60,367 bases of DNA from Clostridia bacterium (GTDB lineage: Bacteria; Bacillota; Clostridia; Oscillospirales; Acutalibacteraceae). The stretch spans positions 1 to 60,367 of the forward strand of contig JAFXLD010000035.1 of assembly GCA_017531385.1 (NCBI GenBank), in the 5' to 3' direction. A program made the position numbers and the translations under genes. The notes under the pieces were generated by a model. It saw only the letters and a list, made by a program, of their open reading frames with translations. It did no database searches and was not told the origin of the DNA. Of this stretch, positions 7,893-17,180 are shown in pieces. How positions within the stretch are numbered: position 1 is the first letter of the stretch; every line of letters starts with the position of its first letter.

Positions 7893-7898
7893 AAAATT

Positions 7899-8255
7899 AT
7901 GTCAGACATTACTTATCGTCAAGTCAATGGTTATCTTATACCAAATCTCACCCTACCACCCGAAGAATCAAACATCCACCTCGGGAAATGGGGAATGATA
8001 TATAAGGATTATCTTCTTAAATATAAGAAAGTATTATTCACAACTATGCTCGCTGAGGGTAAACTATGGCAGCACCTTGTTGACATTGACACTCAAGCAC
8101 AGCAGATGTTTGATAAACTTGTTGAGCAGATAAAAAGAGATGAAGGCATTACTGAACAACTGAAAGAAGTGAATCAGTTGGAGTGGGTACAGAGAGTAAA
8201 TAATGTTGAAATACAGGTTTCTGAAATGATAATTCATCAATTTTTACTTATATAA
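7899..8255 (+). CDS. tnpV: TnpV-family transposon-encoded protein, copy 2
   Basis: A 118-residue TnpV-family protein, clearly related to the copy at 5289-5645 but diverged through its second half, so the duplication is not recent. AAAGGATG precedes the ATG, and the gene follows the DUF6809-like stop by 6 bases. It is followed at once by a perfect 13-bp hairpin that separates it from the oppositely transcribed hsdM. Confidence 0.8.
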   Translation: MSDITYRQVNGYLIPNLTLPPEESNIHLGKWGMIYKDYLLKYKKVLFTTMLAEGKLWQHLVDIDTQAQQMFDKLVEQIKRDEGITEQLKEVNQLEWVQRVNNVEIQVSEMIIHQFLLI

Positions 8256-8256
8256 A

Positions 8257-8290
8257 TTAGCGCCTATGGTATAAAAGCCATAGGCGCTAA
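8257..8290. terminator. Bidirectional terminator between tnpV copy 2 and hsdM
   Basis: TTAGCGCCTATGG and CCATAGGCGCTAA make a perfect 13-bp stem with an 8-base loop. It lies between converging genes (stops at 8255 and 8301), so it can end both transcripts. Confidence 0.8.
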
Positions 8291-8300
8291 TCATATATTT

Positions 8301-9911
8301 TTATTTTAATTCAGGCAACCCAAGTTCTCTTAAAAACTGATTGTGTTTATATTTTGCTTTTTGGATATCCTTTTCAATTCTTGTAAGTTCTTTACTTACC
8401 TCAATGAGATCAACGGGTTCTTCTACAGTTGCTGTACTTACATAACGAGAAATGTTTAAGTTATAGTTATTGTTTTTGATTTCCTCTAACGATACACGAC
8501 GCGAATATTTCTTATCATCTTCCTTTCTATATTGATAGGTTTCAACAATTTTATCAATGTGTTCAGGAAGTAGAATATTTTGCCGCTTACTCTTTTCGAA
8601 ATAATCGCTGGCGTTAATAAACAATACATCATCAAACTTTTTACATTTTTTGAGAACAATGATACATACGGGAATCCCTGTTGAAAAGAACAGATTTGCT
8701 GGAAGTCCAATAATTGTATCGATATGCCCATCCAACAGCAACTTTTTACGAATAGCTTCTTCTGATCCGCCACGGAAAAGAACACCGTGAGGAAGGATAA
8801 TAGCCATTGTTCCTTCGTCACTTAAGAAATGGAAACCGTGAAGTAAGAATGCAAAATCGGCTGCAGATTTTGGAGCAACACCGTAATTTTTAAATCGGAA
8901 ATCCTCCTTCATAGACTCTTTAGGTTCCCACCTTAAACTAAACGGAGGATTTGCTACCACAGCATCACACTGTAATTTTTTTGACGGGTTCATTTCCTTA
9001 AGCAAGTTCCAGTCATTTGCCAAGGAGTCTCCGTGGAAAATCTGGAACTCCGAATCCTTAAGTCCATGAAGAATCATGTTCATGCGAGCAAGATTGTAAG
9101 TTGTGATGTTCTTTTCTTGTCCATAGATTTGTCCTATGTTATTAGAACCCAATTGTTTCTTTACGTTTATCAGTAGCGAGCCTGAACCACAAGCAAAGTC
9201 CAAAACATTTTTTAGACGTGTCTTTTTGCCTGTGCTGGGATCTTGACTATCTAAGGTAACGATACGCGAAAGAATGGTAGATACTTGCTGAGGAGTATAG
9301 AACTCACCGGCCTTTTTGCCCGAACCAGCAGCGAATTGACCTATAAGATATTCGTACGCATCACCCAACAAATCTGAATCGTTAGGGAACTCAGAAAGTC
9401 CCTTTGCGATTTCAGTTATTACCGAACAAAGCATAGTGTTACGTGCAGAATAGTTTTTTCCTAATTTTTCAGAATCAAGATTAACTTCAGAGAACAATCC
9501 ATGAAATTTACTGTCAAATGACTCGTTTTCAATATATTTTAATCCGGCTTGAAGTGTTTTTAAGAGACCGTTACTCTGCGTTTTCGCAAGCTCATATATA
9601 TAGTCCCACAAATAATTGGGCTTAATAACATAATGAACTTTACGGCGCATTTGCTTCTCAAATTCCGCAACATCGTCTTTGTTATTATTGTACCACAAAG
9701 CCAGTGCGCGCCAAGGCTCTGTTTGTTTCAAATCAAAATAATCTTTGCCTAGTTCTTTCTTTACAGCTTCTTCGTAATTATCAGAAAGATACCGCAGAAA
9801 GAGAAAGGAGAGCATATAGTCACGGAAATCGTCAGCATTCATTGCGCCACGAAGTTTATTTGCTATTCCCCATAACGTTGCGCCCAATTGTTTCTGTTGA
9901 TTATTTTCCAT
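8301..9911 (-). CDS. hsdM: Type I restriction-modification DNA methyltransferase subunit HsdM
   Basis: A 536-residue N6-adenine methyltransferase, the M subunit that with HsdS methylates the host recognition site. It has the helical HsdM N-terminal domain (about 1-150), the AdoMet motif FACGSGSLL and the catalytic motif NPPF (segment VANPPFSLRW). Length is normal for the family. It is the last gene of the operon hsdR-hsdS-anticodon nuclease-hsdM. Its ATG overlaps the preceding stop by one base (TAATG), so translation is coupled. Confidence 0.93.
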   Translation of the reverse strand: MENNQQKQLGATLWGIANKLRGAMNADDFRDYMLSFLFLRYLSDNYEEAVKKELGKDYFDLKQTEPWRALALWYNNNKDDVAEFEKQMRRKVHYVIKPNYLWDYIYELAKTQSNGLLKTLQAGLKYIENESFDSKFHGLFSEVNLDSEKLGKNYSARNTMLCSVITEIAKGLSEFPNDSDLLGDAYEYLIGQFAAGSGKKAGEFYTPQQVSTILSRIVTLDSQDPSTGKKTRLKNVLDFACGSGSLLINVKKQLGSNNIGQIYGQEKNITTYNLARMNMILHGLKDSEFQIFHGDSLANDWNLLKEMNPSKKLQCDAVVANPPFSLRWEPKESMKEDFRFKNYGVAPKSAADFAFLLHGFHFLSDEGTMAIILPHGVLFRGGSEEAIRKKLLLDGHIDTIIGLPANLFFSTGIPVCIIVLKKCKKFDDVLFINASDYFEKSKRQNILLPEHIDKIVETYQYRKEDDKKYSRRVSLEEIKNNNYNLNISRYVSTATVEEPVDLIEVSKELTRIEKDIQKAKYKHNQFLRELGLPELK

Positions 9912-11026
9912 TATTTATCACCTACATGTAAAACAAAATTGTATTTGTTTTTTAGCTTGTTGAAAACATCCAAGAAAAGTTCTTCGTTGTCTGGAACTAA
10001 CTCTTTTGCTTCATATCTAAAAACGTTTTTATGGGATAATGTATTTACTATTCGAGAAACTCGATCTACATCATCAATACCAATTTGTTCAAGAACATAC
10101 CCGATTCTTCCCACACCTAAAAAAGAAGCTACATTTTCTAAAACTTGCCTTAAAATACTAAAATGATAAGCATATAATTTATTCTCATTAACAGCATTTT
10201 GAAGAATCTGTAAAAGCTCTAAGTGGTATAAAAATACCTCTTTTTTGCAACTCGTTAATTTTAATTCAGATCCATTGTTTTTTAATATGTATTGTTGCAA
10301 ATGATTTTTATATGCTTGAGATTTTTCTCCTTTTCCCAACCAATCAGACAAAATCGCGAAGAATCCAACATGGTGTGTCGTTATAATAATTTTTCTATCT
10401 TCATAATGATTATCAATCAAATCCATTAATGAGGAAGCCGTTACGAATATATTATGCTCATCAAGACTTGAAACTGGATCATCAATGAAAAAATGACTAT
10501 TCTGCGTACCTGTCCAACCATTAATATCGAATAAAGTTAGAAAAAAGCACCAAATAAAAATTTGTTCTTCTCCCCTAGAAATTTTAATAGCATCGAGTTC
10601 TTCATCTTTTTCATCTGTTTGAGGATAAAAACTGATTGACTCAATACCTTTGGAAGTATCATCATAAAAATTAAATTTATAATCAAATTTCGGTTTATAT
10701 ATTGCTAGCTTTTCATTCAATTTTGTTTCATCTAAGGATGAGTGGTATTGATTTAAACTGGAAGGCAAAACCATTAATCTAATTTGTTCCCCAGTATTTT
10801 CTGCATCATTTTGCCAATAAAACAAATCTTCACTATAAGCATTGTAGTAAACGCCAGCATGTTTTCCACCATTGTTAGCTTTAGTTAAATCTTTGTATTT
10901 CACAGATAAACGCGTTTTACCCGTTCCGTTAAAAGCATATACGAGAACGATAGTTTTGTCTGAAGAAATAATTTGTTCAGATATACCTGCCAAATTTTCG
11001 TCCAAAGATGTTTTTTTGTCACTCAT
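9911..11026 (-). CDS. PrrC-like anticodon nuclease (ABC-type ATPase + nuclease domain)
   Basis: A 371-residue ABC-class ATPase lying inside the type I restriction operon. Walker A is NGTGKT (33-38, in YAFNGTGKTRLS), the ABC signature is ISRGEEQ (149-155), Walker B is HFFIDDP (178-184) and the switch is TTHH. The C-terminal part shows R293-x3-E297 and then S331-H332, the same order and near the same spacing as the Arg-Glu-His triad of E. coli PrrC, which cuts tRNA-Lys when phage proteins disarm the restriction enzyme. Size and location also fit PrrC. It overlaps hsdS and hsdM by 4 and 1 bases. tRNA cleavage here is inferred; a RloC-like or other ATPase is the alternative. Confidence 0.72.
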   Translation of the reverse strand: MSDKKTSLDENLAGISEQIISSDKTIVLVYAFNGTGKTRLSVKYKDLTKANNGGKHAGVYYNAYSEDLFYWQNDAENTGEQIRLMVLPSSLNQYHSSLDETKLNEKLAIYKPKFDYKFNFYDDTSKGIESISFYPQTDEKDEELDAIKISRGEEQIFIWCFFLTLFDINGWTGTQNSHFFIDDPVSSLDEHNIFVTASSLMDLIDNHYEDRKIIITTHHVGFFAILSDWLGKGEKSQAYKNHLQQYILKNNGSELKLTSCKKEVFLYHLELLQILQNAVNENKLYAYHFSILRQVLENVASFLGVGRIGYVLEQIGIDDVDRVSRIVNTLSHKNVFRYEAKELVPDNEELFLDVFNKLKNKYNFVLHVGDK

Positions 11027-12300
11027 TTTAATACCTCCTCAATTGAAGGAAATAGTTCAACAATCAATCCTTTTTTATGTGACTGTAACATTCTAATTCT
11101 GTTTTCTTGCTCAAATATTAAAATATCCATACTCTTCAAAAAAATAGCAATTTTCTGTTGTTCTTTAGGGTCAGGACACACGGGTACGGGCATTTCCATA
11201 AAATCTTCTGTCGAGATATTGATACGATCGTGTCTTGCACCGGTGTTTGATTTGCTATTTATATACTTGTGCCATAGTGTTGTTTTAAAATAGTACTCAT
11301 AAAAGCCATGATCTTCCTCTTTGAATCTAAAAATAGTATACAAAGGAGACATAATCCCTCGTCCAATTTTATTTTTTGAGATAGGTCCTACGGGAGCAAG
11401 TGTTGATATTCGAGGATTATATACATAATCACCTTTTTCAATCACATAGTAGTTAGAAAGATTATTTCCACTAACAATTTTCCGATCAAAATATTCATTT
11501 TGAGCAACAACCCCGTTAATTGCAGAATTGGTGAGAACACGTTTAATACTATTGTCTTTGTTTTTTAAGATTACTCTATCTGCTATATCACTCAATTTAA
11601 CATGTTTCCACATGCCTGATTTGAGATAGTCGTGAAATCTTTGATTTGGATTCTTGTTTTCGTCCGTTGGGAAGAGGCTTTGCAATAGTCCAATCTTGTG
11701 TTTTTTCAAAACATCAAGCTTAGAAATTTCACTAATAATTAGTTTGTCAATTTCCGATAAAACCTCTACAATTTTTTTCTGTTCCTTTTTGGCGGGTAAA
11801 GCAATTGGCATATTCCATAAATAATTACAATCAACGTTTAAGGAGCCATGCGCACGTGCGCCGACCTCTATATATTTCCTTAACCATTTACCATGATAGT
11901 TGCTTTGGAAAAGTTGGTTAATAAAGTCTGGCACACATTCTGTATCGGTTATTCTAAAACAAATAAATATACTGTTAGGCAACGCTGCTTCATGATAATC
12001 TTCAAGCATAGCAATATAGCCCTCAGGAAATTGTTTTGTGGAACTTTTGTTATAGGCAAAGTCATTCTTCCTAATAATATAATAATTCTTATAAGAATTA
12101 CCTGCTATTTCTCTTCCAAACTTTTCTTTCTGAGGCACCAATCCTTTTCCGGCGGTAACACTCATAAGAATGCAGTTTTTCGACCCGACTTTTTCTTCGA
12201 TAGGCTCGGAAATCGCTCCTAATGTTGTGATTTCCCACTCGGGATAAGAATTAAATTCCTGAAATCGAAGTTTAGGAAGAACTGTTTTTTTATCACTCAT
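11023..12300 (-). CDS. hsdS: Type I restriction-modification specificity subunit HsdS
   Basis: A 425-residue DNA-recognition subunit. It has two target-recognition halves, each ending in a conserved helix: LPAKKEQKKIVEVLSEIDKL in the middle and DPKEQQKIAIFLKSMDIL near the end. These helices set the spacing between the two half sites and bind HsdM. The start at 12300 (MSDKKTVL) is preferred over 12306 because the next gene starts with almost the same sequence (MSDKKTSL). It overlaps the end of hsdR by 8 bases. Confidence 0.92.
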   Translation of the reverse strand: MSDKKTVLPKLRFQEFNSYPEWEITTLGAISEPIEEKVGSKNCILMSVTAGKGLVPQKEKFGREIAGNSYKNYYIIRKNDFAYNKSSTKQFPEGYIAMLEDYHEAALPNSIFICFRITDTECVPDFINQLFQSNYHGKWLRKYIEVGARAHGSLNVDCNYLWNMPIALPAKKEQKKIVEVLSEIDKLIISEISKLDVLKKHKIGLLQSLFPTDENKNPNQRFHDYLKSGMWKHVKLSDIADRVILKNKDNSIKRVLTNSAINGVVAQNEYFDRKIVSGNNLSNYYVIEKGDYVYNPRISTLAPVGPISKNKIGRGIMSPLYTIFRFKEEDHGFYEYYFKTTLWHKYINSKSNTGARHDRINISTEDFMEMPVPVCPDPKEQQKIAIFLKSMDILIFEQENRIRMLQSHKKGLIVELFPSIEEVLK

Positions 12301-15295
12301 ATGCATTTAACCCCACGATTTCATGTCCATTTGCTAATTTCTTTAATAACGGAATTAAATCTTCCATTAATTCCAGCTCTTTTCTTGTACGAGCCTTCCA
12401 ACCAAGCTCTAAAGGAGCTAACAAATCACTCAATTTTTCCCCATCAAAAATCATACGGTCAATGATTTCGTTAATGAAAATATTGAGAGACTGAAGTTCA
12501 ATACCATGCTTTTCTGCAATTGACGATATTGCATTAGCGTTTTTTTCTGCCTTGAATTTTTGATAGCCGTCTTTAATTTCTTGTTCATTTAATGCTTCAC
12601 CAATCTTAAGCGTGTTAATGTAAGCAATGATATCTTCACGCTCATCCATCAGATTGGAAGAAGAACAAAGCAAATCAACAAGTTGTTGTTTATTCATTTT
12701 CTGCTTCTTGGGTTCGCTCTGTGTGTATTTAGAGATAAGTCCTATAATATAATCATAATCAATAATAGCAGAAGAGAACAAAACGAATTCGAAGTCGATA
12801 TCATCAATTTCGGGTTTGTTTTCTTTGCTCTTGTTTTGCTGTTCCTTTAATCTTTGCGCGGTGTCAATATATACACCTCGGAAAGCACGCAATGTGTCTT
12901 TCGGCAATAATTCTTCAATTCGAGCAGCATCTTCTTCTTTTAATTCGGTATATTGTTCCAACTGAGTTTTAAGGCGCTGTACTTCCTTAAATCTTTGTAT
13001 AAACTCTCCACGTGCGATATCGCCTTTGAGATTTGCAACTTCCTCCGGCTTGCATTCAAGTCCCTGAGAAGACATGAATTTTTCAAGAGTATCGATTGCC
13101 TTGTCGAATTTTTCTATAACAACCGGAGCAGGATCAACGAGCCAAATTTCCTTTGCACGAGAACTGTTTTGTTCTCCTGAGAACAGCGCAATCGCCTCGT
13201 CCACCTCTTTTTCTTGTCCTCTAAAATCAAGAATGTTTCCGTATGGCTTTGTACCATTCAAAATTCTATTGGTTCTCGAAAAAGCCTGAATGAGTCCATG
13301 ATGTTTCAAATTCTTATCTACATACAAGGTATTTAAGAATTTTGAATCAAATCCAGTTAGCAGCATATCAACAACGATGGTAATATCGATTTTGTTCTTA
13401 TGAGGATAATCGGCGTTAGAATACTGCTGATCTTTAATTCTTTTTTGAATGTCTTGATAGTACACATCGAATTCGGCTATGGTGCTATTTGTACCGTACC
13501 TGCTATCATATTCAAGCATGATTTTTTGCAGAGCTTTTTTCTTTTTGTCAGGTTCGACCGAGTTATCCATTTTTTCCTGAGGAAGATCATCTTGGATTTG
13601 CTGAATATCCTTATTACCTTCTGCAGGGGGCGAAAATACGCATGCGATATTTAAAGGAGTAAAATCATTATTCGTATTCTTGATATACTCGGATTGCATA
13701 GAAGCAAATAAATCATAATATTCAATTGCATCGTTGATTGAAGATGTTGCCAAAATTGCGTTGAATCTTCTTCCCGCGGTAACAATATCATGCTTGGATA
13801 AGATTGTTTCTACTACTGCTTTTTTGTGTGCCAAGTCAGAGGGCTTTATTGATTTACCATCTGAATCCGGCTTGAAATAGTCGATGTGGAAACGCAAAAC
13901 ATTCTTGTCATCAATAGCATTAGTAATCGTGTATGCATGAAGTTCCTTTTCAAAAATATCTTTGGTGGTAGAATAAGAACCTATCGTGCCATCGATTTGT
14001 TTGTATGTTGCATTATCCTCAAAGATGGGAGTACCCGTAAATCCAAAAAGCTGTGCATTTGGGAAAAACTCTTTGATTGCCTTATGATTTTCACCAAACT
14101 GAGAACGATGACATTCATCAAATATAATGACAATACGCTTATCGCGCAAAGGAGCTAAACGTTCTTTGTATGTCATCTCACCTTTTTTCTTCTTCGCTTG
14201 ATTCCGTTTGCTATCATCATCAAGTGCCAACCCTAATTTTTGTATCGTTGTGACAATAACTTTATCACGATAATTGTCCGAAAGAAGTCTTTTGACAAGT
14301 CTTTCGGTATTTGTATTTTCTTCGACACAACCTTCTTGGAATTTATTAAATTCCTCACGCGTTTGTCTATCAAGGTCTTTTCTGTCTACAACAAACAGAC
14401 ACTTCGTAATGTCTTTGTTGTCTTTAAGAAGAGTAGATGCTTTAAACGAAGTGAGCGTTTTTCCACTTCCGGTAGTATGCCAAATGTATCCATTGCCACG
14501 ATTTTGTTCGATACAATCCATAATTGCACGAACAGCATAAATCTGGTAAGGACGCATGATCATTATTTTTTTTTCACTTGCAACTAACACCATATACTTG
14601 CTGATCAATTGTCCAAGTGCACATTTGCGTAGCAATGTTTGTGAGAAGTCGTGCAAATGAGTGATTTTCTTATTGTTTTCATCTGCCAATTGGTATATGG
14701 GCAAAAAACGTTCATCTGCATTAAAGCAAAAGTGTTCCTTAGAGTTGTTTGCAAAATAATAAGTGTTGCTTTCATTACTAACGATGAAAAGCTGCATAAA
14801 GCACAAAAGAGAGTTTGTATATCCATTGCCCGGATCGTTCTTATACTCTACAATTTGTTCCATAGCTCTTCTTGGTGTGACCTGAAGAGCTTTTAACTCT
14901 ATTTGAACAACAGGAACTCCATTTATGAGTAAAATAACATCATATCTATGGTTGCTGTTATCTGTGTTAATACGCAATTGATTTACTACTTCAAAGTTAT
15001 TCTTACACCAATCAGTTGTATTTACGATAGTGTACTGAAGTGGAGTGTCATCATCACGCTTAAATGTGTTTGTTTCGCGTAAAATTTTTGCAGCCTCATA
15101 CACGTCCGAAGTAATTAGGCTTTCTTTTAATCGCACAAATTCAGCATCGCTCAAATGTACTTTGTTCAACTGTTCAAATTTCTGTCTAAAGTTTTCTTCA
15201 AGAGATGCCTTATCCTTAATATCCTCGCGATAGATGTATTTTAGCTCTTTTAATTTTTCTATAAGAGATATTTCAATTTGGCTTTCAGTTCTCAT
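12293..15295 (-). CDS. hsdR: Type I restriction endonuclease/translocase subunit HsdR
   Basis: A 1000-residue motor subunit. The N-terminal nuclease shows the PD-(D/E)xK pattern D119 with E133-L-K135 (QIELKAL). The superfamily 2 helicase motor follows: Walker A TTGSGKT (about 274-280), DECH (393-396) and FTGTP. The C-terminal helical part contacts the methyltransferase core. Full-length and without visible lesion, so restriction is probably active. GGAGG precedes the ATG. It is first in the operon, which suits co-ordinated R, S, nuclease and M expression; no separate hsdM promoter is obvious. Confidence 0.95.
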   Translation of the reverse strand: MRTESQIEISLIEKLKELKYIYREDIKDKASLEENFRQKFEQLNKVHLSDAEFVRLKESLITSDVYEAAKILRETNTFKRDDDTPLQYTIVNTTDWCKNNFEVVNQLRINTDNSNHRYDVILLINGVPVVQIELKALQVTPRRAMEQIVEYKNDPGNGYTNSLLCFMQLFIVSNESNTYYFANNSKEHFCFNADERFLPIYQLADENNKKITHLHDFSQTLLRKCALGQLISKYMVLVASEKKIMIMRPYQIYAVRAIMDCIEQNRGNGYIWHTTGSGKTLTSFKASTLLKDNKDITKCLFVVDRKDLDRQTREEFNKFQEGCVEENTNTERLVKRLLSDNYRDKVIVTTIQKLGLALDDDSKRNQAKKKKGEMTYKERLAPLRDKRIVIIFDECHRSQFGENHKAIKEFFPNAQLFGFTGTPIFEDNATYKQIDGTIGSYSTTKDIFEKELHAYTITNAIDDKNVLRFHIDYFKPDSDGKSIKPSDLAHKKAVVETILSKHDIVTAGRRFNAILATSSINDAIEYYDLFASMQSEYIKNTNNDFTPLNIACVFSPPAEGNKDIQQIQDDLPQEKMDNSVEPDKKKKALQKIMLEYDSRYGTNSTIAEFDVYYQDIQKRIKDQQYSNADYPHKNKIDITIVVDMLLTGFDSKFLNTLYVDKNLKHHGLIQAFSRTNRILNGTKPYGNILDFRGQEKEVDEAIALFSGEQNSSRAKEIWLVDPAPVVIEKFDKAIDTLEKFMSSQGLECKPEEVANLKGDIARGEFIQRFKEVQRLKTQLEQYTELKEEDAARIEELLPKDTLRAFRGVYIDTAQRLKEQQNKSKENKPEIDDIDFEFVLFSSAIIDYDYIIGLISKYTQSEPKKQKMNKQQLVDLLCSSSNLMDEREDIIAYINTLKIGEALNEQEIKDGYQKFKAEKNANAISSIAEKHGIELQSLNIFINEIIDRMIFDGEKLSDLLAPLELGWKARTRKELELMEDLIPLLKKLANGHEIVGLNAYE

Positions 15296-15364
15296 AATAC
15301 GACCTCCATATAAAGGATTATGCTAATATCTATAACTAACTTGAATAATATTATATAGATATAG

Positions 15365-16368
15365 TCAATTTGAAAATTGGTTGATTTCATTTTCTAACCG
15401 CTCAATACCTTTAAGAATAATCTCAAAATCAGGTTTATTTCCGAAAATCATATTCTGCATATGCTCGTAGTCATCTTTAAGTGCCTGCAGATTTCTTTCG
15501 GGTGGCATTAAGCGGATTGTGCCGACTTTTGCTTCGTCATATCTTGCCCAAGGACAACGGTAAAACTTTTCTTTGAACTGTACCACCTTGTTAAGCAACT
15601 CAATATCAGCAAGTGCTTCATCCTTAACGGGTGAATTCATCATACAGTACAAATCATAATAATGACGCGAGTATCTTGACGGAAAAGCTTTATCTTCGGG
15701 ACGGAATGCCTCACGGTGAAGAATTGTGACCTTTTCCCAAAATGTTCGTTTCGGAAGAACGGTAAGAATATCCGTTGTCGGCTGAGTGAAAACTTTCGGA
15801 TACTGAATAGCTGCATAAGGTGTAATAGGTCTTTCCTCGGCAGGTGTCCAAGCTGCAAGAGCACCAATCTCAAGACGGATAACCGGGAGAATTGAGCTGT
15901 CTCAAAACTGCGGTTGTATGCAAAAACCACCGTCTGCGGGTCGGTTTCATCTATGTAGCAATTAACCGATGTGCTGAGTTCATTCTGCAAGTCCGCAATA
16001 ATCGCAGGCATAAAAGTGATTTTTAAGAATTCTTCTGTGCGGCGGTTTGCCTCTTTGTTGAAAATATCCTGCTTTGTGTTACTGCGTTCTTCCCAAGGCT
16101 CGTTGAGGTCAAAACCAATTACTCGCCAATCGAGGATAAGGTCAATATCTTCGGAAAAACGCTCAATCAGACCGTAGGATTTTGAAAGACTTGTACCGCC
16201 TTTAAAGGCAATGCTGTCTTTCCACTCACAACGGTGAAAAAGATAATCAAGCATAAAGCACACCCAAAAGTCTTTTTCAATAATTGCATTTGTAAGACCC
16301 ATTTTTGCTGCAGTGTTCTGAAACAGAGCCTTGCGGTCATTTTCTTTTATTGTTGCAATGTTGCGCAT
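15365..16368 (-). pseudogene. AbiEii-type nucleotidyltransferase toxin, frameshifted
   Basis: The N-terminal part has the nucleotidyltransferase signature GGTSLSKSYGLIERFSEDID (GG-T/S and DxD). Near 15900 the frame is lost: reading frame 1 gives a senseless tail to 15640, while another frame continues with SSILPVIRLEIGALAAWTP and runs into LYCMMNSPVKDEALADIEL to the stop at 15365. One missing base in the segment encoding SFxDSS (about 15899-15904) explains it; restoring it gives exactly 335 codons. AbiEii adds nucleotides to RNA targets (tRNA acceptor stems in related toxins) to stop growth. Either a true inactivating deletion or a sequencing error. Confidence 0.82.
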
Positions 16369-16371
16369 AAT

Positions 16372-16980
16372 TCAACTCCTGCAAATCAGTTTGATGTACT
16401 CATATATCCAAGATGTTGCCGCTTTTGCTTCAGTGAGAAGAGCCTGTTTTTCGCTGTCGGCAAGATTGTTTTTCAGTTTTGTTAAAACCGTATCATCAAC
16501 ATTATCTTTACCGAGAGCTTTCAATGCTTGTACCACAAGTGCGGTTTTATATGAAAGCTTGGATATTTCCTTGTTTGTTGTCCGTTTGAATTTAATTGTG
16601 GTCTGCTCATAGGTGTATTCTTTGTAATTGCCGTCACTTACATAAACCCAAGCAGCGGGAATCTGTGTTGAAAGTCCGAGCAGATTCAATGAAGTATCAC
16701 CGCAGGGAACAATAGTCCAACCGTAATTTCGTGCAAGAGCGTGTGCGACTGCATCAGGCTCAGGGGCAACATACTCACCAAGGAAATCGTTATATTCGGG
16801 TTTGTAATAAACGCCACGCATTATTTTTGAGACAATTTTTTCCGTTTCCAATCGTGTCAGGCACACACTGGCTGTCTTTTTATCTGTAAGCAAAGCAAAA
16901 TCAATCGGTACAAAAACTGTGCCAACCTCTGCTTTTTGAATATCATTTTTTATTTGTGACAAAATAGCAGGTCGTTCCAT
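16372..16980 (-). CDS. AbiEi-type antitoxin / transcriptional regulator (DUF6088)
   Basis: A 202-residue protein of the type IV antitoxin AbiEi group: an N-terminal winged-helix part (about 1-65, ending MRGVYYKPEY) and a C-terminal antitoxin domain. It ends 4 bases before the toxin gene. In the AbiE family the antitoxin does not bind the toxin but represses the operon by binding inverted repeats at its promoter; the repeat at 16991-17020 fits that. The antitoxin frame is intact although the toxin frame is broken. Confidence 0.85.
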   Translation of the reverse strand: MERPAILSQIKNDIQKAEVGTVFVPIDFALLTDKKTASVCLTRLETEKIVSKIMRGVYYKPEYNDFLGEYVAPEPDAVAHALARNYGWTIVPCGDTSLNLLGLSTQIPAAWVYVSDGNYKEYTYEQTTIKFKRTTNKEISKLSYKTALVVQALKALGKDNVDDTVLTKLKNNLADSEKQALLTEAKAATSWIYEYIKLICRS

Positions 16981-16990
16981 AAACTCACCT

Positions 16991-17029
16991 CGTTGAAAAT
17001 AGTATATACTTTTTTCAACGAAATATCAA
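16991..17029 (-). promoter_or_regulatory. abiE promoter with overlapping inverted-repeat operator
   Basis: On the minus strand: -35 TTGATA (17024-17029), 17-base spacer, -10 TATACT (17001-17006). The inverted repeat CGTTGAAAA/TTTTCAACG (16991-16999 and 17012-17020) surrounds the -10 box, as expected for an AbiEi autorepression site. GAGGTGAG follows as ribosome site. Confidence 0.7.
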
Positions 17030-17079
17030 GAAAAATTTAAGATAACATCACTTTATTTAATAAAAATTTGAAAAACCTC

Positions 17080-17108
17080 TTGACAAAAGAACGTTTGTTC
17101 TATATAAT
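17080..17108 (+). promoter_or_regulatory. Promoter of the mobility module with SOS (LexA) box
   Basis: TTGACA (17080-17085), 17-base spacer, TATAAT (17103-17108): a near-consensus promoter. The spacer holds GAACGTTTGTTC (17089-17100), which fits the Gram-positive LexA/DinR operator core GAAC-N4-GTTC. LexA bound here would block the promoter until DNA damage. It faces the relaxase-recombinase genes. Confidence 0.75.
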
Positions 17109-17180
17109 GTAGTCACAATCAAAATTACAATTGAATATTGATTGCACTTCGGTGCGTAAGGCAACTCAGAAATAATACTC

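Noticed and set aside
15640-15900. C-terminal tail of the AbiEii frame as a real protein end
   Set aside because: The tail has no family similarity, while another frame continues the family sequence; it is a frameshift product.
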